From assembly GCA_021496925.1 (NCBI GenBank), contig CP053915.1, positions 1,488,001-1,552,000 of the forward strand: a stretch of 64,000 nt of DNA, given 5' to 3'. How positions within the stretch are numbered: the first letter of the stretch is position 1; the number at the start of each line of letters is the position of its first letter. Positions 35,155-43,843 of this stretch are shown piece by piece. The notes below the pieces were generated by a model. It saw nothing but the letters and a program-made list of their open reading frames with translations. It ran no database searches and had not been told where the DNA came from. Source of the stretch: Acidovorax sp. YS12. GTDB taxonomy: Bacteria; Pseudomonadota; Gammaproteobacteria; Burkholderiales; Burkholderiaceae_C. A program made the position numbers and the translations under genes.

Positions 35155-35860
35155 CGGCGCCCTGCCCGCCGCGAGCCTGTTGCAGCTCATCTGGCTGGCC
35201 TCGCCCGCGCTGCCCGTGGGCGGCTTCTCGTATTCCGAGGGGCTGGAGTCCGCCATCGAATACGCGGGCATCGGCAGCGAAGCCGCCGTGGCCGACTGGC
35301 TGCTCGACCAGTTGTACATCGCCCAGGCACGCGGCGACATGGCCGTGGTGGCCCAGGCGCTGCACGCATGGCGCAGCGACGACCATGAACGCGCCCGCGC
35401 ATTGAACGAATGGGTGCTACGCACCCGCGAGACCAGCGAGCTGCGCTTGCAGGCCGAGCAAATGGGCCGCTCGCTGGCCGACTGGCTGCGCAACCAGCAC
35501 CAGGGCCATAACGATGGTGATTACGAACGCCTGCGCGCCGTGCAGTTCCTGGCCGCGCTGCCGCCCACGTACCCCGTCGCCTTTGCGCTCGCCGCGTCCG
35601 CCACCCAGGCCCCGGCGCGCGACGTGCTGCTGGCCTACGCCTTCGGCTGGGCCGAGAACATGGTGCAGGCCGCGCTCAAGTCCATGCAGCTCGGCCAGAG
35701 CGCGGGCCAGCGCATCCTGGCCCGGCTGGCGCAGGCCATCCCGGTAGCCGCCGACCACGCCGTCCAGTTGGCGGACGGCGAGCGTCAGGCCTTCTCCCCC
35801 ATGCTGGCCATCCTCTCGGCCCGGCACGAAACCCAGTACTCACGCCTTTTCCGATCATGA
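35105..35860 (+). CDS. ureF: urease accessory protein UreF
   Basis: 251 residues from the ATG at 35105 (a second ATG at 35123 is possible). The first 15 or so residues are a low-complexity Thr-rich run, because the DNA encodes UreE's His tail in the other frame. The true fold starts at LLQLIWLASPALPVGGFSYS. Helical protein that gates UreG GTPase action in the UreDFG complex. The stop overlaps ureG by 4 bp (ATGA). Confidence 0.95.
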   Translation: MATGTTMTTTATTTPTDGALPAASLLQLIWLASPALPVGGFSYSEGLESAIEYAGIGSEAAVADWLLDQLYIAQARGDMAVVAQALHAWRSDDHERARALNEWVLRTRETSELRLQAEQMGRSLADWLRNQHQGHNDGDYERLRAVQFLAALPPTYPVAFALAASATQAPARDVLLAYAFGWAENMVQAALKSMQLGQSAGQRILARLAQAIPVAADHAVQLADGERQAFSPMLAILSARHETQYSRLFRS

Positions 35861-36519
35861 CGACCACCAACACCCTGCACCACATCCCGAACCGCACCAA
35901 GCTCCTGCCCCCGCTGCGCGTGGGCATCGGCGGCCCCGTGGGCTCGGGCAAGACCACGCTGCTGGAGATGCTCTGCAAGGCCATGCGCGACGACTACGAC
36001 CTCATCGCCATCACCAACGACATCTACACCAAGGAAGACCAGCGCCTGCTCACCATCAGCGGCGCGCTGCCGCCCGAGCGCATCCTGGGCGTGGAAACGG
36101 GCGGCTGCCCCCATACGGCCATCCGCGAGGACTGCTCCATCAACCTCGAAGCCATCGACCGCATGCTGGGCGAGCACCCGAATGCCGACATCGTCTTCGT
36201 CGAAAGCGGCGGCGACAACCTGGCCGCCACCTTCAGCCCCGAGCTGAGCGACCTCACCATCTACGTCATCGACGTGGCCGCGGGCGAGAAGATCCCGCGC
36301 AAGGGCGGCCCCGGCATCACCAAGAGCGACCTGTTCGTCATCAACAAGACCGACCTCGCGCCCCACGTGGGCGCGGACCTGGAAGTGATGAAGGCCGACA
36401 CCGCGCGCATGCGCCCCGACGCGCAGCGCCGCCCCTGGGTCATGACCAACCTGAAGACCCTCAGCGGACTCGACGAGGTGGTGCGCTTCATCGAAGCACG
36501 GGGCATGCTGGCGGCCTGA
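35857..36519 (+). CDS. ureG: urease accessory GTPase UreG
   Basis: 220 residues. P-loop GGPVGSGKTTL, the metal-binding CPH motif (GGCPHTAIRED), ESGGDNLAATFSPEL and the NKTDLAP base-recognition motif are all present. SIMIBI-class GTPase that drives nickel insertion. Last gene of the operon. Confidence 0.97.
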   Translation: MTTTNTLHHIPNRTKLLPPLRVGIGGPVGSGKTTLLEMLCKAMRDDYDLIAITNDIYTKEDQRLLTISGALPPERILGVETGGCPHTAIREDCSINLEAIDRMLGEHPNADIVFVESGGDNLAATFSPELSDLTIYVIDVAAGEKIPRKGGPGITKSDLFVINKTDLAPHVGADLEVMKADTARMRPDAQRRPWVMTNLKTLSGLDEVVRFIEARGMLAA

Positions 36520-36653
36520 GCTGCGTCCCCTGCTTCGACTATCATCGGGCACCTTTTTCCACCGCCCTGCGCGGGCTCCGGCGCCAGCTGGCGGGGCATT
36601 GCGCGCGGCGCGTGTCCCTCAGTCACCAGCGCACAGCGTTCAGGAGAAAAACA

Positions 36654-37454
36654 ATGGGTTTCCTCGCCGGCAAGAAGCTGCTCATCACGGGCGTGCTGTC
36701 CAACCGTTCCATCGCCTACGGCATCGCCAGGGCCTGCCACCAGCAGGGTGCCGAACTGGCCTTCAGCTACGTGGGCGAGCGCTTCAAGGACCGCATCACC
36801 GAATTCGCCGCCGAATTCGATTCCAGGCTGGTTTTCGACTGCGACGTGGCCGATGACGCGCAGATCGAGGCCATGTTCAAGGGCCTGGGCGAGGCCTGGG
36901 GCACCTTCGACGGCTTCGTGCACAGCATCGGCTTCGCGCCGCGCGAGGCCATCGCGGGCAACTTCCTCGAAGGCCTCTCCCGCGAGGGCTTCCGCGTGGC
37001 GCACGACATCAGCGCCTACAGCTTCCCGGCCATGGCCAAGGCCGCCCTGCCGTACCTGAACGACAAGTCGTCGCTGCTCACGCTGAGCTACCTGGGCGCG
37101 CTGCGCTCCATCCCCAACTACAACACCATGGGCCTGGCCAAGGCCAGCCTGGAGGCCAGCGTGCGCTACCTGGCCGAAGCCGTGGGCCGCACCGCCGATG
37201 GCCGCGCCATCCGCGCCAACGGCATCAGCGCCGGCCCCATCAAGACCCTGGCGGCCAGCGGCATCAAGGACTTCGGCAAGCTGCTGGGCCGCGTGGCCGA
37301 CGCCGCGCCGCTGCGCCGCAACGTGACCATCGAGGACGTGGGCAACGTGGCCGCCTTCCTGCTGTCGGACCTGGCCAGCGGCGTGACGGCCGAGATCACC
37401 TACGTGGACGGCGGCTTCAGCCAGACCGCCGGCCTGAGCGCGGACCAGGTGTAA
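36654..37454 (+). CDS. fabI: enoyl-[acyl-carrier-protein] reductase (NADH)
   Basis: 266 residues from the ATG at 36654, preceded by an AGGAG ribosome site (CAGGAGAAAAACAATG); a GTG at 36612 has no such site. FabI hallmarks: LLITGVLSNRSIAYGIA, the DCDVADD cofactor loop, HSIGFAPREA and the catalytic Y-(6)-K in YNTMGLAKASL. Performs the last reduction in each fatty-acid elongation cycle. FabI is the triclosan target. Single-gene unit with a strong terminator. Confidence 0.97.
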   Translation: MGFLAGKKLLITGVLSNRSIAYGIARACHQQGAELAFSYVGERFKDRITEFAAEFDSRLVFDCDVADDAQIEAMFKGLGEAWGTFDGFVHSIGFAPREAIAGNFLEGLSREGFRVAHDISAYSFPAMAKAALPYLNDKSSLLTLSYLGALRSIPNYNTMGLAKASLEASVRYLAEAVGRTADGRAIRANGISAGPIKTLAASGIKDFGKLLGRVADAAPLRRNVTIEDVGNVAAFLLSDLASGVTAEITYVDGGFSQTAGLSADQV

Positions 37455-37474
37455 AACCGCCCCGCCCCCCGGCA

Positions 37475-37511
37475 AAAAGCCCCGTCGCCTGGCATGGCGC
37501 ACGGGGCTTTT
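37475..37511 (+). terminator. terminator downstream of fabI
   Basis: AAAAGCCCCGT at 37475-37485 pairs with ACGGGGCTTTT at 37501-37511 around a 15-base loop (CGCCTGGCATGGCGC) that can itself form a small stem. The T run on the plus strand fits fabI termination. Confidence 0.8.
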
Positions 37512-37528
37512 GGCATTCAGCGAACGCA

Positions 37529-37552
37529 AAAAAACCGGGAGGCTCCCGGTTT
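37529..37552 (-). terminator. terminator downstream of the YdcH-like gene
   Basis: AAACCGGGAG and CTCCCGGTTT pair almost without loop; the A run at 37528-37534 is a T run on the minus strand, fitting termination of the minus gene ending at 37572. Confidence 0.75.
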
Positions 37553-37571
37553 GCTTTCGGCCCAAGCCGGC

Positions 37572-37796
37572 TCAGGCTTGCGCGGCTTCCGCCTGCCGCA
37601 GGTGGGCGTAGAGCTGGTCCTTGAGATGGAGCTTTTCCTTCTTCAGCGTTTCAATCTCCAGCGCCGTCGCCTGGACGATGCGGGACTCCATGTTCTTGAT
37701 CTGCTGGTCCATCTCGTTGTGCTTGTCGAACAAGCGCGTGAAATGGGCGTCATTGCCCTTGAGCTTGGTGATCAGGTCGCGGTATTCGGGAAACAT
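37572..37796 (-). CDS. YdcH family (DUF465) small protein
   Basis: 74 residues from the ATG at 37796, the standard length for the family (an extra 10 codons upstream are open but atypical). A two-helix coiled coil: MFPEYRDLITKLKGNDAHF, FDKHNEMDQQI and LKKEKLHLKDQLY. Cytosolic, biochemical role unknown across the family. Expressed alone with its own terminator. Confidence 0.9.
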   Translation of the reverse strand: MFPEYRDLITKLKGNDAHFTRLFDKHNEMDQQIKNMESRIVQATALEIETLKKEKLHLKDQLYAHLRQAEAAQA

Positions 37797-37920
37797 CGGC
37801 TCTCCTTGAAGTAAGGGTTGTGTCACGCTATTTTACGAATCTGCATGATCCCTACTGCTTTGCTCAGCACAAGAAATGACATAGGTCATGCACCACATCC
37901 GTGCAGCCCCAGGAGGGCCT

Positions 37921-38859
37921 ATGCCGTTCATGCATCTTTTTGGCCGCAAATGCCCGCCCACCCTGCGCTGGGCGCTATGGTTCTTGATAGCCTGCTGGCA
38001 CGCCGGGAGCGGTGCCGCGGCGCCCGCGCCCACGCTGGCGCAGGTCTACCGGCCCGGCATCGACGTGACCGCCTACTGGGTCAGCGAGAAGTACGACGGC
38101 GTGCGCGCGCTCTGGACGGGCCATGAACTGCTCTCGCGCCAGGGCCTGCCGATCCGCGCGCCCGCATGGTTCACCGCCGGCTGGCCCAGCGTGCCGATGG
38201 ACGGCGAACTCTGGGCCGGGCGCGGGCGGTTCGAGCAGGTCCAGGCCGCCGTGGCCCAGGCCGCGCCGCAGGATGCGCCGTGGCGCGCGCTGCGCTACAT
38301 GGTGTTCGATCTGCCCGGCCAGCCGGGCGGCTTCGGCGAGCGCCTGCCGCCCCTGCGGCACACCGTCGCCGCGCTGGACCGGCCCTGGGTGCAGGCCGTG
38401 CCGCAGTGGCGCGTGGCCAGCCATGGCGTGCTGATGCAGCAGTTGCGCACGCACGAGAAGGCCGGCGCCGAAGGGCTGATGCTGCGCCGGGACGACGCGC
38501 CCTACCGGGGCGGGCGCAGCGACGACCTGCTCAAGCTCAAGTCCTTCGAGGACGCGGAGGCCCGGGTCGTGGGCCATCTCCCGGGCCGGGGCAAGTACGC
38601 GGGCCAGACCGGCGCGCTGCTGGTGCAGATGCCCGGCGGCCAGCGCTTTCGCCTGGGCAGCGGCCTGCCCGATGGGCTGCGCCGCACGCCGCCGCCCATC
38701 GGCAGCGTAGTGACCTACCGCTACAACGGCACCCACGCCAGCGGCCTGCCGCGCTTCGCGCGCTTCTGGCGCGTGCGGGCGGATGCGCCGCCTGCGCCAG
38801 GATTTGAAGCCAAATCAGCCTCCAGCGCCCGTCCATCAAGCGCTGGCAGCTCTCAATAG
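37921..38859 (+). CDS. secreted/periplasmic ATP-dependent DNA ligase (LigE-type)
   Basis: 312 residues from the ATG at 37921. A signal peptide (about residues 15-34) is followed directly by the adenylation domain with catalytic K57 (EKYDGVRA), DGELWAGRG, the FDLPG motif, EGLMLRR and LKLKSF motif V, then a C-terminal OB fold. The short build without a DNA-binding domain fits Lig E proteins, which act outside the cytoplasm and are linked to extracellular DNA in competence or biofilm. The C-terminal tail and the TAG stop are supplied by hairpin repeat D. Confidence 0.9.
   Translation: MPFMHLFGRKCPPTLRWALWFLIACWHAGSGAAAPAPTLAQVYRPGIDVTAYWVSEKYDGVRALWTGHELLSRQGLPIRAPAWFTAGWPSVPMDGELWAGRGRFEQVQAAVAQAAPQDAPWRALRYMVFDLPGQPGGFGERLPPLRHTVAALDRPWVQAVPQWRVASHGVLMQQLRTHEKAGAEGLMLRRDDAPYRGGRSDDLLKLKSFEDAEARVVGHLPGRGKYAGQTGALLVQMPGGQRFRLGSGLPDGLRRTPPPIGSVVTYRYNGTHASGLPRFARFWRVRADAPPAPGFEAKSASSARPSSAGSSQ
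38811..38858 (+). repeat. dispersed hairpin repeat, copy D, forming the 3' end of the ligase gene
   Basis: CAAATCAGCCTCCAGCGC then GTCCATCAAGCGCTGGCAGCTCTCAATA. It encodes the last residues of the ligase (about KSASSARPSSAGSSQ) and its stop codon, and ends 8 bp from the convergent decarboxylase stop. Confidence 0.75.
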
Positions 38860-38866
38860 AGGAGCA

Positions 38867-41239
38867 TCAAAGGGTGCGGCCGAACGGTCCGTCGTCCCCC
38901 ACCTGCACCAGCCGCCCCTTGGTGGCCTTGGCAGTCTTGCCGGCCTTGGCGGGGTGGCCCGGCTCGGCCACGCAGTCGGCGTAGTAGCGCACGTTGCCTT
39001 CGTCGTCCTCGATCTCCACCAGGCCGTGGATGTCGGTCTCGAAGCCCGGGCACAGCTTGGCGAACTCGCGCGCGAACTTCAGGTAGTCCACGATCTTCTT
39101 GTTGAACACCTCGCCCGGAATCAGCAGCGGAATGCCCGGCGGGTACGGCGTGATCAGGCTGGTGGTGATGCGGCCTTCCAGCGCGTCGATCTCCACGCGC
39201 TCGGTCTTGCGCTGGGCGATGTGGGCGTAGGCGTCGCTGGGCTTCATCGCGGGCGTGAGGTCCGAGAGGTACATCTCGGTCGTCAGGCGCGCGATGTCGT
39301 ACTTCGCGTAGAGCTGGTGCACGTGCTGGCACAGGTCGCGCAGGCCCATGCGCTCGTAGCGCTTGTGCTGCTGGCAGAACTCGGGAAGGATGCGCCACAT
39401 CGGCTGGTTCTTCTCGTAGTCGTCCTTGAACTGCTGCAGCGCGGCCAGCAGCGTGTTCCAGCGGCCCTTGGTGATGCCGATGGTGAACATGATGAAGAAG
39501 CTGTACAGGCCCGTCTTCTCCACCACCACGCCATGCTCGGCCAGGTACTTGGTGACGATGCTCGCGGGAATGCCGGTCTGGTCGAACTTGCCGTCCAGGT
39601 TCAGGCCCGGCGTGACGATGGTCGACTTGATCGGGTCGAGCATGTTGAAGCCGTCGGCCAGGTCGCCGAAGCCATGCCACTTGGCGGCGCCGTTCTTCTT
39701 CTTGCCCTTGTTGCGGAAGATCCAGCTCTCGGCCGTGCCCAGGCCCTCGTCCACCAGCTCCTCGGGGCCCCAGACCTTGAACCACCAGTCATCCTTGCCG
39801 AACTCCTCGGCCACCTGGCGCATGGCGCGGCGGAAGTCCAGCGCCTCGACGATGCTTTCCTCCACCAGCGCGGTGCCGCCGGGCGGCTCCATCATGGCGG
39901 CGGCCACGTCGCAGCTGGCGATGATGCTGTACTGCGGGCTGGTCGAGGTGTGCATCAGGTACGCCTCGTTGAACAGGTGGCGGTCCAGCTTCTCGCTCTG
40001 CGAGTCCTGCACCAGCACATGGCTGGCCTGGCTGATGCCGGCGAGCAGCTTGTGGATGGACTGCGTGGAATAGACCACCGAATGCTGCGGCCGCGCGCGC
40101 TTCTTGCCCATGGCGTGGTAGCTGCCGTAGAACGGGTGGAAGGCCGCGTGCGGCAGCCAGGCCTCGTCGAAGTGCAGGTTGTCCACGTAGCCGTCGAGCA
40201 TGGACTTGATGGTCTCGGTGTTGTAGAGCACGCCGTCGTAGGTGGACTGCGTGAGCGTCAGCACGCGCGGCTTGACCTGCTGCGCGTCCACGCCCTTGAG
40301 CAGCGGGTTGGCGCGGATCTTGGCCTGGATGGTGGCGGGCTCGAACTCGCTTTGCGGGATCGGGCCGATGATGCCGAAGTGGTTGCGCGTGGGCTTGAGG
40401 AACACCGGCACCGCGCCCGTCATGATGATGCTGTGCAGGATGGACTTGTGGCAGTTGCGGTCCACCACCACCACGTCCCCCGGCGCCACGGTGTGGTGCC
40501 AGACGATCTTGTTCGACGTGCTGGTGCCGTTGGTGACGAAGAAGCAGTGGTCGGCATTGAAGATGCGCGCGGCGTTGCGCTCGGATTCGCCGATGGCGCC
40601 GTTGTGGTCCAGCAGTTGGCCCAGTTCCTCCACGGCGTTGCACACGTCGGCGCGCAGCATGTTCTCGCCGTAGAACTGGTGGTACATCTGACCCACCGGG
40701 CTTTTCAGGAAGGCCACGCCGCCCGAGTGGCCGGGGCAGTGCCAGGAGTACGAGCCGTCCTCTGCATAGTCGAGCAGCGCCTTGAAGAACGGCGGCTGCA
40801 CGCTCTCGAGGTAGCTCTTGGCCTCGCGGATGATGTGCTTGGCCACGAACTCGGGCGTGTCCTCGAACATGTGGATGAAGCCGTGCAGCTCGCGCAGGAT
40901 GTCGTTGGGCAGGTGGCGCGCGGTCTTGGTCTCGCCGTAGATGTAGATCGGCACGTCGGCGTTCTTGCGCCGCACCTCGCCGATGAAGCTGCGCAGGCTG
41001 TGGATGATCGGGTCCTGCCCCGCGCCCAGCGTGAACTCCTCGTCGTCGATCGACAGGATGAACGCGCTGGCGCGGCTTTGCTGCTGCGCGAACTGCGACA
41101 GGTCGCCGTAGCTGGTCACGCCCAGCACCTCGAAGCCCTCGGCCTCGATGGCTTGCGCCAGGGCGCGGATACCCAGCCCCGAGGTATTTTCGGAACGGTA
41201 GTCCTCGTCGATGATGACGATCGGAAAACGGAACTTCAT
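38867..41239 (-). CDS. arginine/lysine/ornithine decarboxylase (PLP, fold I, inducible type)
   Basis: 790 residues from the ATG at 41239; the open frame upstream to 42331 is shadow. An N-terminal receiver-like wing domain (IVIIDEDYRSENTSG, AFILSIDDEE) precedes the aminotransferase-fold core. PLP-site features are the SYSWHCPGHSGG entry, GTSTSNKIVWH, the HFDEAWLPHA Asp and the Schiff-base Lys of STQSIHKLLAG; the C-terminal domain ends before a Lys-rich tail. Members remove CO2 from Arg, Lys or Orn for acid resistance or polyamine supply. The specificity cannot be fixed from sequence by eye. Transcribed alone, divergent from nfeD. Confidence 0.93.
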   Translation of the reverse strand: MKFRFPIVIIDEDYRSENTSGLGIRALAQAIEAEGFEVLGVTSYGDLSQFAQQQSRASAFILSIDDEEFTLGAGQDPIIHSLRSFIGEVRRKNADVPIYIYGETKTARHLPNDILRELHGFIHMFEDTPEFVAKHIIREAKSYLESVQPPFFKALLDYAEDGSYSWHCPGHSGGVAFLKSPVGQMYHQFYGENMLRADVCNAVEELGQLLDHNGAIGESERNAARIFNADHCFFVTNGTSTSNKIVWHHTVAPGDVVVVDRNCHKSILHSIIMTGAVPVFLKPTRNHFGIIGPIPQSEFEPATIQAKIRANPLLKGVDAQQVKPRVLTLTQSTYDGVLYNTETIKSMLDGYVDNLHFDEAWLPHAAFHPFYGSYHAMGKKRARPQHSVVYSTQSIHKLLAGISQASHVLVQDSQSEKLDRHLFNEAYLMHTSTSPQYSIIASCDVAAAMMEPPGGTALVEESIVEALDFRRAMRQVAEEFGKDDWWFKVWGPEELVDEGLGTAESWIFRNKGKKKNGAAKWHGFGDLADGFNMLDPIKSTIVTPGLNLDGKFDQTGIPASIVTKYLAEHGVVVEKTGLYSFFIMFTIGITKGRWNTLLAALQQFKDDYEKNQPMWRILPEFCQQHKRYERMGLRDLCQHVHQLYAKYDIARLTTEMYLSDLTPAMKPSDAYAHIAQRKTERVEIDALEGRITTSLITPYPPGIPLLIPGEVFNKKIVDYLKFAREFAKLCPGFETDIHGLVEIEDDEGNVRYYADCVAEPGHPAKAGKTAKATKGRLVQVGDDGPFGRTL

Positions 41240-41377
41240 GCGCGGCCTCCTAGGCTCAACGGGCTCAAAAACGAAATAGGCGCGAAGTGTAAGGAATAAG
41301 CGTGACTTGCCTGGGGTACGCTGCATTTTTCGCCCAGAATGTGGTGAACTACAGACAAACCCTGAGGAGGCATACAC

Positions 41378-41803
41378 ATGGAAGACTCCACCCTCTGGTG
41401 GCTGGCTGCAGGTGCGGCAGTGATCGTGGAACTGCTCACGGGCACGTTCTATCTGCTGATGCTGACCCTCGGCCTGGCGGCCGGAGCGCTGGCGGCGCAC
41501 GCGGGCCTGGGCCTGGCGGCGCAACTGCTGGTGGGCGCGGCCGTGGGCGCCAGCACCATCACCGCCGCCTACCTCTACCGGCGCGGCCGCCCCGGCGACC
41601 CGCCCGCGCGCGCCGACCGCAGCGTGAACCTGGACGTGGGCGAAACCGTCCACATCGAGGCCTGGCAGCCCGACGGCACGGCCAGCGTGAAGTACCGTGG
41701 CGCGCAGTGGACCGCCATCCACCGCCCCGGCGCCACGCCCGTGCCGGGCGCGCACCGCGTGGCCGAACTGGTGGGCAACCGCCTGCTCGTCGATCGCATC
41801 TGA
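41378..41803 (+). CDS. short NfeD-like membrane protein
   Basis: 141 residues. Two or three helices (LWWLAAGAAVIVELLTGTFYLLM and the AAQLLVGAAVGASTITAAYLY region) followed by a small OB-like C-terminal domain (VNLDVGETVHIEAW, ASVKYRGAQWTA). Such short NfeD proteins act with stomatin partners in the membrane, and the SPFH gene starts 21 bp later. Preceded by a GAGGAG ribosome site. Confidence 0.88.
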   Translation: MEDSTLWWLAAGAAVIVELLTGTFYLLMLTLGLAAGALAAHAGLGLAAQLLVGAAVGASTITAAYLYRRGRPGDPPARADRSVNLDVGETVHIEAWQPDGTASVKYRGAQWTAIHRPGATPVPGAHRVAELVGNRLLVDRI

Positions 41804-41824
41804 AATTTCCCCAGAAAGGACACC

Positions 41825-42739
41825 ATGGAAATCGCCATCGTCATCGCCATCGCCGTCGTCATCGCCTTCGTGCGCTCGGTGCAGATCGTGCCGCAGCAGC
41901 ACGCCTGGGTGCTGGAGCGCCTGGGCAAGTACGCGGGCACGCTCGCGCCGGGGCTGCGCTTCATCATTCCCTTCGTTGATCGCGTGGCCTACCGGCACAG
42001 CCTGAAGGAAATCCCGCTCGACGTGCCCAGCCAGGTCTGCATCACGCGCGACAACACCCAGCTGCAGGTGGACGGCATCCTGTACTTCCAGGTCACCGAC
42101 CCGATGCGCGCGAGCTACGGCTCCAGCAACTACATCATGGCCGTCACCCAGCTCGCGCAAACCTCGCTGCGCTCGGTCATCGGCAAGCTGGAACTGGACA
42201 AGACCTTCGAGGAACGCGACATCATCAACGCCCAGGTCGTGCAGGCCATCGACGAGGCCGCGCTGAACTGGGGCGTGAAGGTGCTGCGCTACGAGATCAA
42301 GGACCTGACCCCGCCGAAGGAAATCCTGCACGCCATGCAGGCGCAGATCACCGCCGAGCGCGAGAAGCGCGCGCTGATCGCCGCTTCCGAAGGCCGCCGC
42401 CAGGAGCAGATCAACATCGCCACCGGCGAGCGCGAGGCCTTCATCGCGCGCTCCGAGGGCGAAAAGCAGGCCGTCATCAACAAGGCCCAGGGCGAGGCCG
42501 AATCCATCAAGGCCGTGGCCGAGGCCACCGCCCAGGCCATCGAACGCGTGGCCAGCGCCATCCGCCAGCCAGGCGGCGAGCAGGCGGTGCAGCTCAAGGT
42601 GGCGGAAAAAGCCGTGGACGCCTACGGCAAGGTGGCCTCCGACGCCACCACCACGCTCATCGTGCCAAGCAACATGACCGAGGTATCGGCGCTCATCGGC
42701 TCGGCCATGAAGATGGTGAAGATGGGCACAACCCCCTGA
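41825..42739 (+). CDS. SPFH/stomatin-like protein (QmcA family)
   Basis: 304 residues. N-terminal membrane anchor (IVIAIAVVIAFVRSV) then the SPFH/PHB domain: IVPQQHAWVLERLGKY, the FVDRVAYRHSLKE motif and RSVIGKLELDKTFEERD. A long Ala/Glu-rich coiled coil (about 190-250) follows. Forms oligomeric membrane microdomain scaffolds with NfeD proteins and often modulates FtsH-type proteolysis. Its stop is followed at once by a GC-rich dispersed element. Confidence 0.94.
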   Translation: MEIAIVIAIAVVIAFVRSVQIVPQQHAWVLERLGKYAGTLAPGLRFIIPFVDRVAYRHSLKEIPLDVPSQVCITRDNTQLQVDGILYFQVTDPMRASYGSSNYIMAVTQLAQTSLRSVIGKLELDKTFEERDIINAQVVQAIDEAALNWGVKVLRYEIKDLTPPKEILHAMQAQITAEREKRALIAASEGRRQEQINIATGEREAFIARSEGEKQAVINKAQGEAESIKAVAEATAQAIERVASAIRQPGGEQAVQLKVAEKAVDAYGKVASDATTTLIVPSNMTEVSALIGSAMKMVKMGTTP

Positions 42740-42740
42740 G

Positions 42741-42881
42741 CCGCTGCGCGGCTTCCCCCTTCTCTCTACGCGCTGCGCGCTACGGGAAGGGGGACGACGC
42801 CAGCGCGGCGGGGTGGCCCTTGCGCGGCGTCTGCTGGCATGGGACGCGCCAGTTTCAAGGCCGCAGGCGGTGGCTTGGCAG
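42741..42881. repeat. long GC-rich dispersed element, copy 1 (downstream of the stomatin gene)
   Basis: Starts 1 bp after the stomatin stop: GCCGCTGCGCGGCTT, then CCCCCTTCTC / GGGAAGGGGG pairing around TACGCGCTGCGCGCTA, then GACGCCAGCGCGGCGGGG, GGCCCTTGCGCGG, TCTGCTGGCATGGG and CGCCAGTTTCAAGGCCGCAGGCGG. The same order of blocks recurs at 60268-60430. It fills the gap between two convergent genes and contains no coding sequence I can support. Confidence 0.7.
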
Positions 42882-43688
42882 TCAGCCCAGCACGTCTTTA
42901 AGGGCTGCTTCGTACAGGTCGGTGAGCCGGTTCATGACCTCGAGCAGGCGCTCGCTGGTCGTGGCCACGGCCTCCAGGCCGCGATTGTCGGTCTGGCGCT
43001 GCAAGGCCGCGTCGAAGAACACCCACTGCCCCTGCGCCAGGTCGAGCTGGGTGCGGATGGCGGACGTGGAGATCGGTGCCTTGCCCAGGTCGTCGAGCGC
43101 GCGCTTGAACTCCTGCGCATCGGCGCCCAGCAGATCGCGCGCGGCCTTGCTGTCCAGGCCGGTGGCCTGGAGGTTGTAGTTCTTGGCCATGCGCTGCGAC
43201 AGCATGCGCTGGCGCCCGGCCAGGTTCACCAGCTTGGCCGTACCGCCCTGGGCCAGCTTTTCCAGCGCCAGCGTGGCGGCATTGGCGGCATCCATCATGC
43301 GGTCGGACTGGACCGCCACCTGCGCCACCAGCTCCTTGGTGGGCGCCTGGGCCGTCAGCGCCTCCAGCCGCCCCGACTGGGTGCGCACCTCGGCCAGCAG
43401 CTTGGCCACGTCGGCCGGCCACTCGTGCTGGGCCAGCTCGTCGAAGCCCGAATGCACCAGTTGGCGCGCCGTGGTCAGCACCTCGCGCGCGCGGTCCGGC
43501 AGCACCCCCAGGAACAACTGCACGTAGGCCTTGGCCATGCGCTGCGACAGTGCACGGAAGCGCGCCGTGCGGTTGATGGCCGTGGACAGCGCCAGGCGCG
43601 CCTGCGCCGACAGCGGCAAGGCGGCCATCAGCGCCACGCCGGCCACCGTGCGCAGCGCCCGGCGGCGGCTGGCAGTCCGGGATGACAT
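42882..43688 (-). CDS. exported protein with two PilJ-type (type IV pili MCP N-terminal) domains
   Basis: 268 residues from the ATG at 43688 (an ATG at 43712 is also possible). The N terminus SSRTASRRRALRTVAGVALM with a QARL-type end looks like an export signal, perhaps Tat because of the Arg-rich stretch. Two copies of the PilJ/NIT-like motif follow: INRTARFRALSQRMAKAYVQ and VNLAGRQRMLSQRMAKNYNL. There is no transmembrane kinase or chemotaxis output domain, so it is a free-standing sensor domain in the periplasm. Divergent from moaA. Ligand unknown. Confidence 0.8.
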   Translation of the reverse strand: MSSRTASRRRALRTVAGVALMAALPLSAQARLALSTAINRTARFRALSQRMAKAYVQLFLGVLPDRAREVLTTARQLVHSGFDELAQHEWPADVAKLLAEVRTQSGRLEALTAQAPTKELVAQVAVQSDRMMDAANAATLALEKLAQGGTAKLVNLAGRQRMLSQRMAKNYNLQATGLDSKAARDLLGADAQEFKRALDDLGKAPISTSAIRTQLDLAQGQWVFFDAALQRQTDNRGLEAVATTSERLLEVMNRLTDLYEAALKDVLG

Positions 43689-43843
43689 GAATATGAAATC
43701 TATGTTTTGCATGCCGGGCATTCTGAAAGTGCGCCAGCGCGCGAACACTGACGACGGTCAACAACCACGCAGGCACCAGCGGGGCCGCGGCAATCCCCCT
43801 GCGGCGAATATCCCTACACGGGCCATGCGGCACAATTTCCGCC

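Noticed and set aside
37977..38015. Possible further repeat copy in the ligase leader (TTCTTGATAGCCTGCTGG)
   Set aside because: Hairpin core missing; similarity too short to call.
38783..41299. 838-residue plus-strand frame opposite the decarboxylase
   Set aside because: Antisense shadow; the decarboxylase frame carries all PLP-enzyme motifs.
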